Assembly: GCA_047632755.1 (NCBI GenBank)
Contig: JBLIDT010000011.1
Location: 21,395 to 85,394 of the forward strand
Reading direction: 5' to 3'
Length of the DNA: 64,000 nucleotides
From: JAKVAV01 sp047632755
GTDB taxonomy: Bacteria; Bacteroidota; Bacteroidia; Flavobacteriales_D; Cryomorphaceae
This document shows, in pieces, positions 17,919-26,500 of the stretch. The translations under genes and the position numbers were made by a program. The notes below the pieces were generated by a model. That model had not been told where the DNA came from and searched no databases. It saw only the letters and a list, made by a program, of their open reading frames with translations. Each line of letters begins with the position of its first letter. The stretch's first letter is position 1.

Positions 17919-18685
17919 GTTCTATTTTTTTTAAGAGTCTGTTTGGCATACCACGCTTTGGTAGCGCCGCCGTCAATTTTTATTCTTTCACCTGTAATGA
18001 AACCTGCCCGCTCATCGGCCAAAAAGGAAACCAACTGAGCTATTTCGACTGGCTGTCCAGATCTTCTTAAAAGGTTTGCGGTTGACAATGCTTCAAAATT
18101 TCTCTTTTCCTTTACCCTGTCTGTCGCCACCAGCCCACACAAAAGAATATTGGCAGTAATACCCGAATCATTCGCTTCTAAAGCAACGGCATCAAAAAGA
18201 CTCTCGAGCAATCTTTTTTGCATCAAATAAAAAGTCATTCCTTCCAAACCGTTCAGCGCACTAACCGTTGAACTTATGGCAATCCATCGCCCAAAATGTG
18301 ATTTTCGCTGTTGCATCAGGCACCCTCTGTAAATTCGCAACAGATGACTAAGATGCAGAGGAACCAATTTAAGCTCTTCTGACGGCGCATCGTAGTCTTC
18401 CAGCCTTCTGTAAGGAAGGGCTTTGTTCATATTAGCCACTACAATATCTGGGTAGCCATGGGTTTCAAATAAGCCTACAAGCTTATCTATATCTTCTTCA
18501 CGAGTCAAGTCCGCCTCCAGAGGATTGTAAACAGCATTCGAAATTTCCTTTCCCAATAGAAGAAGGTCATTCATGGATCTTGAACAGGCTACTATTTCAA
18601 AACCAACACGATCAAATTCGAGGGCAATCGCTTTTCCAATGCCTTTTGAGGCGCCTGAGATAAAAACTTTTTTTGGCCTAATCAT
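17915..18685 (-). CDS. SDR oxidoreductase in the ketosynthase operon
   Basis: 256 residues. The nucleotide-binding motif SGASKGIG lies at residues 10-17. CSRS after the second strand suggests NADP(H), a catalytic Ser lies in AISSTVS, and the YxxxK dyad is YLMQK. The C-terminal FITGERIKIDGG is typical of FabG-like reductases. The usual NNAG segment is replaced by VANMNKAL, so the Asn that helps the proton relay is not in its standard context. The likely job is reduction of a beta-keto intermediate made by the adjacent ketosynthases. It overlaps both neighbours by four bases, which argues for one fixed pathway. Confidence 0.85.
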   Translation of the reverse strand: MIRPKKVFISGASKGIGKAIALEFDRVGFEIVACSRSMNDLLLLGKEISNAVYNPLEADLTREEDIDKLVGLFETHGYPDIVVANMNKALPYRRLEDYDAPSEELKLVPLHLSHLLRIYRGCLMQQRKSHFGRWIAISSTVSALNGLEGMTFYLMQKRLLESLFDAVALEANDSGITANILLCGLVATDRVKEKRNFEALSTANLLRRSGQPVEIAQLVSFLADERAGFITGERIKIDGGATKAWYAKQTLKKNRT

Positions 18686-19668
18686 TCTGGTATCTCATAA
18701 ATTACGGATCCACCGCTTACTCCCGCTCCCAGCGTAACCAGCAACACTTTGGAACCTTTTCTCAGATTGTGATCCAGAAGGTTGCATAAGGCAAAAGGTA
18801 GTGAACCCGAAACCAAATTTCCTGTATGGGCTATTGTAGAAAAGAGCTTTTCCTTTGGCAAACCAAGATTCTTGAGTATAAGATTCATGATCACCCCGTT
18901 GGCATGATGAGGAATTATATAATCGATGTCTTCGATGGAGATGCTATTTAACTGACAAACTTCCAAAGCCATTTTCGCCATAAATTCTGCAGCTTGAGTA
19001 GTGACCATCTTGCCATCTTTTTTCATTCGAGTGGCATGCAATCCCTTCTGTACGGTTTCCAAAGTGGCTGGCATTGCACTTCCGCCAGCGGGATTTAGCA
19101 TCTCTTCGTAGTACGACCCATCTGTCCACAAGTGGACGTCTGAAAATCCACCTGTCCCTTCACGCTTTGCTAAAACAAGGGCTCCTCCTCCATCACCAAA
19201 AATCGGTAAAAACTTTCGGTCATTTTTATTGACAAATCTTGACTTTACGTCTGCGCCGATACACAGAATTCGGTCCTTTTCGGTTTTGAGATTGTTGATA
19301 GCCGTGTCCAAAGCAAAAATATAGCTGGCACATGCAGAAACAATATCGAAGGCGGGACAGGCTGCACCCAGTAAGAATTGCACCTTCGCCGCGCTGCTCA
19401 CATTTGTGTGGTCTGCTGTGGATGTTCCAAGTATAATCTTACTCAAAGAATCAGGACCAACTCCAGCTACCAGCAGAGCTTTCTTGGAGGCTTCATAGGC
19501 CAAATCACTTAACCTCAATTCTGGCTTTGCCCAAGCCCTGCGTTGAATACCCAAGTTTTCACGGATCCATTCGTCACTTGAATCCAAGCCATTTTCTTTA
19601 ATGATCTGATTATTATCGAGAAAAGTGTCTGGTTGATAATTGCCATATCCTTCTATTACTACTCCCAT
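18682..19668 (-). CDS. FabH-like 3-oxoacyl synthase III (second ketosynthase)
   Basis: 328 residues from the ATG at 19668, which overlaps the upstream stop by one base (TGATG); an upstream in-frame start would add 19 unlikely residues. The catalytic triad is intact: C113 in VSACASYIFAL, H254 in PHHANG, N284 in HTGNLVSGS. WIRENLGIQRR and GDGGGALVL are further FabH marks. KAS III enzymes condense an acyl-CoA starter with a malonyl unit. Two different FabH-like genes side by side, each with full catalytic Cys, may form a heteromer or act in sequence. A housekeeping FabH is not excluded, but the operon context points to a special product. Confidence 0.88.
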   Translation of the reverse strand: MGVVIEGYGNYQPDTFLDNNQIIKENGLDSSDEWIRENLGIQRRAWAKPELRLSDLAYEASKKALLVAGVGPDSLSKIILGTSTADHTNVSSAAKVQFLLGAACPAFDIVSACASYIFALDTAINNLKTEKDRILCIGADVKSRFVNKNDRKFLPIFGDGGGALVLAKREGTGGFSDVHLWTDGSYYEEMLNPAGGSAMPATLETVQKGLHATRMKKDGKMVTTQAAEFMAKMALEVCQLNSISIEDIDYIIPHHANGVIMNLILKNLGLPKEKLFSTIAHTGNLVSGSLPFALCNLLDHNLRKGSKVLLVTLGAGVSGGSVIYEIPE

Positions 19669-20663
19669 CACATTTGTATTTGTATTGCTCCAGCAGAAAT
19701 ACCACCTCCAACCGATACCAACCAAAATTTTTGATCCTTACCAAGGTCAATATGCTTTTTTAAATTAGCGAAGATGGACACTGGTCCGCAATTTGCGATT
19801 TCGGAAAGTACCGATGGTACAAGTACTGGGTCAACGCCCATGCCTTTGGCAAAAATGCTCCGCTGTATACCGCTCGCTTCATGCATGATCAATTGCTTCG
19901 TTGGACAATTGGGATCTGACTTTTTGATATAATCCGCCAACTTCAACCAAGCATTTTCCACCACTTCATCAGCCGCTTTGTTGTATGTCATTTGGTAATT
20001 ATTCGCACGCAAATCCTCTTCGTTTGGAGGTAAAGTACCCCCGTAACCCATATTCACATGCTGACTGCCATCCATTCCTATTGTTCCAAGAGAAATCCCC
20101 TTTCCCTCTTCAGTTCCAGTTAGGAGCAAAGCAGCACCACCATCGCCCAAGGCAAACGAAAGAGGATGTGACGGAGGCAGAGTTTTCGACAAGGTTTCAC
20201 CAAAGGCCAGCGCCACTCTTTTCATACCTCCCGCAATGAGCAGCCCTGCCATATGAAGGGCGTAAAGAGAAGATGCACAGCCCGACTTCATCTCCATACC
20301 AGGACAATCCAATCCTACCTTCGCCGCAACCATTGGCGCCGTAGAGGTCGTGTACTTAGGTGAAGTAGTCGTAACAGTAATCAAATAATCTATGTCCTTG
20401 GGGCCTACTTCTTGTTTATCCACAACTCGCTTCAAAGCATGAGCCATCAAATCGACAGAAGACACAGTTGCATTCGCACGGAAGCGTTTTTGAAAACCAA
20501 GATGGGTGGCTTTTTGTGCGATATCGATAATGGTCTCTTCGCCGTGGGTCGAAAATGATTTCAGAAACTCTTCGGTAGACAAATGGCGCCCAAGGGAAGA
20601 TGGAAAGGCCATTTCTAAGCCCTCTATTACCCAACCCATGGAGGAAAGACTTTTAAAGGTCAT
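19668..20663 (-). CDS. FabH-like 3-oxoacyl synthase III with HEAS in place of HQAN
   Basis: 331 residues; an ATG eight codons later (20639) is an alternative start. C129 (MKSGCASSLYAL) and N291 (ANCGPVS) match the family. The His261 motif reads HEAS where FabH has HQAN and its partner gene has HHAN. LITVTTTSPKYTTSTAP and ALGDGGAALLL complete the fold. The changed His neighbourhood may alter starter or extender choice. This is the first gene of the operon; the next gene overlaps its stop by one base. A short palindrome (20717-20728) lies 54 bp upstream. The function is condensation of acyl units, with the substrate unknown. Confidence 0.85.
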   Translation of the reverse strand: MTFKSLSSMGWVIEGLEMAFPSSLGRHLSTEEFLKSFSTHGEETIIDIAQKATHLGFQKRFRANATVSSVDLMAHALKRVVDKQEVGPKDIDYLITVTTTSPKYTTSTAPMVAAKVGLDCPGMEMKSGCASSLYALHMAGLLIAGGMKRVALAFGETLSKTLPPSHPLSFALGDGGAALLLTGTEEGKGISLGTIGMDGSQHVNMGYGGTLPPNEEDLRANNYQMTYNKAADEVVENAWLKLADYIKKSDPNCPTKQLIMHEASGIQRSIFAKGMGVDPVLVPSVLSEIANCGPVSIFANLKKHIDLGKDQKFWLVSVGGGISAGAIQIQM

Positions 20664-20716
20664 ATAGCTGAGAAGGATTTATCACACAACTCGAACAACG
20701 CAATATATCTTACTAA

Positions 20717-20728
20717 GAACGGTCGTTC
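20717..20728. promoter_or_regulatory. Palindrome upstream of the ketosynthase operon, possible operator
   Basis: GAACG-GT-CGTTC is a perfect 5-bp inverted repeat with a 2-base spacer, the size of a half-site pair for a TetR-type dimer. On the minus strand it falls between the expected -33 and a TATATTGC box at 20700-20707 that resembles a -7 element. No regulator gene is adjacent. Confidence 0.35.
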
Positions 20729-21105
20729 GGAGGTTTTCAATGGAGCTTAGTTAAGGTTGATTGTGCATTAAAGTTAGCAAGAAATTTGTATTAACAATTC
20801 ATTCAGACCCCTCTATACCAAAAACCCAATGGGAGCAATCCCTATAATGAATACTGCTTGCAATCAATATTCATGACTATGAAAAATGACCCCTCTTTCA
20901 ATCAATGAAGCACAAATAAAGTAAATCAAAAGCTACTGTATCTGCACATCACATACCACCCAGTAAATAGCTCCTTCCAAGAAAAGGCTTCCAAACGGCG
21001 AAAGATCCCACAAGCCATTCTATAAGAGAAAAACCAATAAGCACATCCCAGCGTTCCCCTTAGATATATTGCCCTATCTAGCTACTTCAATTTTTCAAAC
21101 GCAAC

Positions 21106-21207
21106 ATGATCAAGGACATTGAGACGGTGAAGTTTTTGCAGAATAAGAAACAGAGATTGATACTCGATCAATTAAAAAGCTCCTCCTACGGGGGCTTTTT
21201 TTACTAA
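21106..21207 (+). other. 33-codon open frame ending inside a terminator
   Basis: ATG at 21106 and TAA at 21205-21207. The translation starts MIKDIETVKFLQNKKQRL and the terminator hairpin encodes the last codons. Because termination would cut the message before the stop codon, this is more likely an sRNA or a gene remnant than a translated gene. Confidence 0.25.
21174..21200 (+). terminator. Strong rho-independent terminator without an upstream gene
   Basis: AAAAAGCTCC pairs with GGGGCTTTTT over 10 bp (one G-U) around a 7-base loop, and two further T follow. The layout is textbook for the plus strand. Confidence 0.75.
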
Positions 21208-21210
21208 AAT

Positions 21211-21243
21211 AAGAAAGCGATCTGCCTGAGGCGAATCGCTTTC
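21211..21243. terminator. Perfect 11-bp hairpin downstream of the terminator
   Basis: AAGAAAGCGAT and ATCGCTTTCTT are exact inverted repeats, with an inner GCC/GGC pair. It follows the terminator by about ten bases. It may be a second, bidirectional terminator or part of a small RNA. Confidence 0.55.
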
Positions 21244-21524
21244 TTCTACTACTCTACTATAAAACTAACCTATCAACCAGCACTATCATGCTGGACAATA
21301 CAACCACCATAAATCAAAAAGGTTTTTAAAGAGCATTATTTTTTTTCAGGATAGATTTAGTTGGTGTTAAAAACACTTAGTTATCAGTTAATTAGCCGCA
21401 AAGGCAAAGACTAAAAAAAGTTCACTTTGGTTTGATGCAATCGGCTTGGCAGTTAGAACAACCCTATTTTTCTTCTGCAAGCAATCCCAAGATTTCGTAT
21501 TTTAGCTCAAAGAATAATCTTGAG

Positions 21525-22586
21525 ATGAGAGTATTAAAATATACCGTGGTCTTTATCCTACCCGCTCTTTTTGTGGCGGGAGTATACTTGGGATCTTGGT
21601 GGACTTTTGGCCCCGTGTTATTTGCCTTTGGCTTTATCCCTTTCTTGGAATTGCTCTTCAAACCAAGTGAGGAGAACCTCGACTCGGCAGAGAAAGAAAT
21701 GCGTCTGGAAGACAAAGCATACGATCTTCTGCTGTATTCCGTTGTTCCCGTCATCTTCGGTTCGCTGCTGCTCTATCTATTTTCCATAACGACTTATTCG
21801 TTCAATACCAAAGAGCTGATCGGGCTCACCTTTTCGCTGGGCGTTATACTGGGCGGCATGGGCATCAATGTAGCCCATGAGCTAGGGCATCGCCAAACGG
21901 CTCACGAGCAGTTTATGTCCAAGGCTCTTTTGCTTCCTTCGGCCTATATGCACTTTTTCATTGAGCACAATCGTGGCCACCACAAAAATGTGAGCACCCA
22001 CGAAGATCCTGCGTCGGCTCGATTGAACGAAACGCTCTACCACTTTTGGATTCGCTCTGTCGTCTATAGTTTCTTTTCGTCTTGGGACCTGGAAAGGAAA
22101 AGACTTCAACGAGCAAAGGAGCCTGTGTGCAGTTTGAAAAATGAAATGATCCGTTTCCAATTGATTCAAATAGGCTTCTGGGTTTTAATCGGTTTGGTTT
22201 TCGGTGGCGTTTCACTTCTGTTTTATACAGGAGCGGCCATCGTCGGCTTTCTAATGCTCGAAACGGTCAATTATATAGAGCATTACGGCTTGGCCCGAAA
22301 TAAGGTGAGCGACAACCGCTATGAAAGAGTAGAGCCCATTCATTCTTGGAACTCAAATCACATCATAGGCAGGGTTATGCTCTTCGAATTATCGAGACAC
22401 AGCGACCACCATTACAAGCCCGAAAAGAAGTACCAAGTATTAGAACACCACCATAACAGCCCCCAAATGCCCACGGGATATCCAGGAATGATGCTTTTGA
22501 GCGCCCTTCCACCAGTTTGGTTTTTCACAATGAATAAACGCATTCGCGGCAAGCAGAAAGAAAGTCTCCCAGTACAAACAGCCTGA
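21525..22586 (+). CDS. alkB: AlkB-type membrane alkane 1-monooxygenase
   Basis: 353 residues from the ATG at 21525; a frame extension to 21432 adds 31 residues that do not resemble the family. The non-haem di-iron histidine boxes are all present: HELGHR, EHNRGHH and RHSDHH, with the NYIEHYGL motif typical of AlkB in between. Six or so hydrophobic segments fit an inner-membrane protein. The enzyme hydroxylates the terminal carbon of medium-chain alkanes or fatty-acyl-like chains using rubredoxin electrons; no rubredoxin gene is adjacent. It may share substrates with the lipid-type operon across the intergenic region, but this is inference. The downstream ion-channel gene starts 33 bp later. 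Confidence 0.93.
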   Translation: MRVLKYTVVFILPALFVAGVYLGSWWTFGPVLFAFGFIPFLELLFKPSEENLDSAEKEMRLEDKAYDLLLYSVVPVIFGSLLLYLFSITTYSFNTKELIGLTFSLGVILGGMGINVAHELGHRQTAHEQFMSKALLLPSAYMHFFIEHNRGHHKNVSTHEDPASARLNETLYHFWIRSVVYSFFSSWDLERKRLQRAKEPVCSLKNEMIRFQLIQIGFWVLIGLVFGGVSLLFYTGAAIVGFLMLETVNYIEHYGLARNKVSDNRYERVEPIHSWNSNHIIGRVMLFELSRHSDHHYKPEKKYQVLEHHHNSPQMPTGYPGMMLLSALPPVWFFTMNKRIRGKQKESLPVQTA

Positions 22587-22619
22587 CTTTAATTCGGAAA
22601 GACTATTTTCGAAAAATCT

Positions 22620-23510
22620 ATGCCCAATAATCCACGTTCTAATCAAATCGTAGCCGATAATCTTGAAGCGAATTCACTGAAGAGAAAGCTCTTCGTGATT
22701 ATTTTTGGGACAAATACCCGCGCTGGGAAAATATTCGATATTACACTGCTCGTGCTAATTTTAGTTAGTGTGGCTGCGGTCATGCTCGAAACAGTGAGCT
22801 TTATAGATAAAGAGTATCATATACTACTCAGAGTAGTGGAATGGATTGTGACCGTCTTCTTCACGCTGGAATACCTTGCCCGCATATGGGTTGTGAAAAA
22901 GGCAAAAGCTTACGTCTTTTCGGTTTTGGGAATCATCGATCTATTGTCCATAATACCTACTTATTTAAGTTTCATCTTAGTCGGATCTCAAAGCTTTGCA
23001 ATCTTAAGAGCATTGAGAATCCTCCGAATTTTTAGAATCTTAAAGCTCGTCCGATTTGTTTCGGAAGCTCAACTTCTGGGAAGAGCCCTAAAATCAAGCC
23101 GTCATAAGATCACCGTTTTCTTCCTTGCCCTGCTCATTTTGGTATTCATATTGGGCAGCGTCATGTACCTGATTGAAGGTCCTGAGTCGGGATTTGTCAG
23201 TATTCCACGGAGCATATATTGGGCTATCGTCACACTCACAACAGTAGGTTTTGGCGACGTAACCCCTCAAACGGTTTTGGGACAATTTGTCGCTTCAATG
23301 ATTATGCTTCTAGGATATTCCATTATTGCGATCCCCACAGGAATTGTAGGCGCTGAAATTTACAAGGAGGTAGATCACTCAAATAAGAGCAATACCACAA
23401 TGATTTGTGCTGGTTGCGGAAACGAAAACCATGATTTAGAATCGAATTTCTGTAACAATTGCGGCAAAAGATTGACAGAAGAAGACAACGATGGATCCTC
23501 TACAAATTAA
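22620..23510 (+). CDS. Voltage-gated potassium-type ion channel with C-terminal zinc ribbon
   Basis: 296 residues. Six transmembrane segments of the Kv type are visible. S4 carries regularly spaced arginines and lysines (about 130-146; RALRILRIFRILK), and the pore filter is TVGFGD (208-213). After S6 the protein adds a short linker and a zinc ribbon with CxxC pairs (C263/C266, C278/C281). The channel should conduct K+ across the inner membrane in response to voltage. The ribbon lies on the cytoplasmic side and is not needed for conduction, so it may sense metal or redox state or bind a partner. It follows alkB by 33 bp. Confidence 0.9.
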   Translation: MPNNPRSNQIVADNLEANSLKRKLFVIIFGTNTRAGKIFDITLLVLILVSVAAVMLETVSFIDKEYHILLRVVEWIVTVFFTLEYLARIWVVKKAKAYVFSVLGIIDLLSIIPTYLSFILVGSQSFAILRALRILRIFRILKLVRFVSEAQLLGRALKSSRHKITVFFLALLILVFILGSVMYLIEGPESGFVSIPRSIYWAIVTLTTVGFGDVTPQTVLGQFVASMIMLLGYSIIAIPTGIVGAEIYKEVDHSNKSNTTMICAGCGNENHDLESNFCNNCGKRLTEEDNDGSSTN

Positions 23511-23599
23511 TGTCATCAACAGTCTTGGTGTTATAAAAATACCAAACATCTCGTCAGGCACTTTTTGAATCTCTACATTTGAACAGACTTAGCTTTTAT

Positions 23600-26500
23600 A
23601 TGAAAACACTGCTACGATTATCGGCTCTTTCTTTATTGTTCTTATCGTTTTCCTTTTTAAGTTTGGAAAGCTTTGCTCAAGTATCCATTAGCTGTCCATC
23701 TGATATTGATGTAGATAATGACGCTGGCCTCTGCGAAGCCACCGTCGTTTATACTGCTCCGATAGGAACAGGATCGGGCACAAATATCACTACGACGCTC
23801 ACAGGAGGTTTACCCTCAGGATCACTTTTCCCAGTTGGCACCACAATAGTGGAGTATACTGTTACAAACGACGAAGGAGATTCTGACGTTTGTACTTTTC
23901 AAGTTACAGTAGCAGATTCAGAAGACCCTATCATCGATTGTCCGCCAGATATAAACATAAATGCGGCTGAAGGTGAATGCACACAAGTTGTAACCTATCC
24001 TATCCCGACAGCAACTGACAACTGTGGCCCTGTTACAGTAACTCAAATTGGCGGATTACCCTCTGGCTCTGTATTTCCAATCGGTGAAAGCTTTCTTGAT
24101 TTTCAGACAACCGATGCAGCAGGTAACGATGGTTTCTGCAGAGTCATCGTCCTTGTAAGTGACATAACTGACCCTGAAATCACTTGTCCTGCCGATATCG
24201 TGGTGGATATTTTTAATTCATGCGATACGATCATTAACTATACTGCACCTATCGGCAATGACGCTTGCGGCCCTGCAACTACGACCCAAACTGCAGGACT
24301 CGGATCGGGAAGTATATTCCTTCTCGGTACCACTACCGAAACCTATGAGGTAACCGATGCAGAAGGAAATACGGCCTCTTGCAGTTTTGACATCACCGTA
24401 AATGACGCCGCCGATCCCATCATCAATAATTGCCCAGTTGACATAGCACAGTCAGCGCCTGTGGGAACTTGCGAAGATATTGTGACTTTTACAGACCCAA
24501 CGGCCACCGACAACTGCCCCGGAGTCGTGATTACACAAACAGATGGACCCGTTTCAGGAAGCACCTTTCCCGTTGGAACTACCGATATTGAATTTACCGC
24601 GACCGATGCTTCTGGAAATACTACTTTATGCTCCTTTACCATAACCTTAACAGAAAGTACCGCTCCAGAAATCACATGCCCCGCAGATATCGTGGTTTCA
24701 AATGACCTAGGAGACTGCGGAGCAATTGTAACCTACACTGCGCCTGAAGGAACAGATAATTGCCCCAATCCCACCACTGCTTTAACCGCAGGTTTGGGAT
24801 CAGGAGCATTCTTCCCTGTGGGCATAACGACAGAGACCTATCAGGTCGTTGACCTTAGCGGCAATGTTGCTTCGTGCAGCTTTAACGTAATAGTAAATGA
24901 TACCGAAGCCCCTGCCGTTGATTGCCCTGCCAACATCGAGGTAATTGCCGATCCAGGCCTCTGCGAAGCAACGGCGACATTCGGAACCCCCACCTTTACC
25001 GACAATTGCCCAGGTGGGACGATCAGTCAAACAGGAGGCCCTGTATCTGGCTCAATTTTTCCTGTAGGTCCCACTGCCATAGAATTTACTGCTGAAGATG
25101 CCGCTGGTGTGCAAACTGTTTGCAGCTTTGATGTAGTTGTGACCGACGATGAAGATCCCGTAATTGCATGTCCAGCTGATATCTCAATTGTTATTCTCTC
25201 AGGCGCTTGTGATACGGTTGTCACTTACCTCCCTCCGACCTTCAGCGATAATTGCCCTGGAGTTATTTCTGGATTGGTAAGCGGACCTGCTTCTGGAGCA
25301 ACTCTTACCGCGGGCTCATACACCGTGACTTTAGGAGCCCAAGATGCTTCTGGAAATGCGGCAGTATGTAGTTTCACCATTGATGTCGCTGAGACGAGCA
25401 CTCCAACCTTTGATTGCCCCGATGATATTGAAGTCAATGCCGATCCTGGATCTTGCGAAACGACAGCAACTTTTGCCCCACCCACCGCCAATGACCCTTG
25501 CTCGAACGTAACAGTCACTCAAACAGGTGGCCCAGCCAGTGGTTCTACTTTCCAGGCTGGAAACACCGAGATTGAATTCACCGCTGAAGATGAATTTGGC
25601 AATACGGAAGTCTGCACCTTTGACATTGTAGTGATCGATGATTCTGATCCAACCATCACCTGCCCTAGTGATATCACTATCGGAAACGACCCATCACTGT
25701 GCGGTGCTATCATTAATTACGATGCTCCTATCGCTGATGACAATTGTGGAGTGGCTAGTGTGAACCTTCTGTCTGGACTGCCTTCGGGTGATCTATTCCC
25801 TATTGGAATTACCACTGTCATTTATGAAGTTGTAGACATTTCAGGAAATACGGCTCAATGTACCTTCACGGCAACCGTAACTGATGATGAAATCCCCGAA
25901 ATCACTTGCCCTGACGACATATCCTTGAATATTGCCGACGGTGATTGCAGCGAAATAGTCACTTTCGCCGATGCCACAGCAACAGACAATTGCGCCATTG
26001 CTAGCATAACGCAGACTGCGGGTCTGCCTTCAGGCTCTGATTTCCCAGTAGGCACTAGCACGGTCACTTTCGAGGCTATTGATGCCAATGGTCTGAGTGC
26101 TGCTTGCTCTTTTACCGTTTCGGTACTAGAAGGAGTCAACCCTGAAATTACTTGTCCAGCGGACATTGAAGTAGACAACGATCCCGACATTTGTGGCGCC
26201 ACGGTATCCTATACGGCACCAGTTGGCACAGATGATTGCGGCGGTGCTTCAACCGAGCTCACCTCTGGATTAGGATCGGGCTCAGAATTTCCTGTTGGAG
26301 TAACAATTGAAGAGTACACTGTGACTGATTTGAGCGGAAACGTGGAAACCTGCTCATTCACAGTTACAGTCAACGACGTTGAAAACCCCGTATTCGATTG
26401 CCCCGAAAACTTAACTATTTCCGCTGAAGCAGCAATTTGCGAAGCCACCGTATTTTTCGATACACCAACAGTGACTGATAACTGTGACGGTGCAATTATT

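Larger units (their letters stand above)
20664..21524. other. 861-bp region between the divergent ketosynthase operon and alkB
   Basis: Mostly AT-rich with stops in all frames. It holds the palindrome at 20717, a 33-codon frame at 21106-21207, a strong rho-independent terminator at 21174-21200 and a second perfect hairpin at 21211-21243. Nothing else is recognisable. The terminator on the plus strand has no annotated gene in front of it, so a small transcript from about 20900-21200 is possible. Confidence 0.5.

Noticed and set aside
15253..20663. Long-chain olefin (ole) cluster
   Set aside because: Ketosynthase, ligase and SDR classes are present, but OleB is missing, a CCR-like gene is present, and the ketosynthases are FabH-like.
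21432..21524. Longer start for alkB at 21432
   Set aside because: The added 31 residues are unlike the family N-terminus, and the ATG at 21525 leads directly into the first membrane segment.
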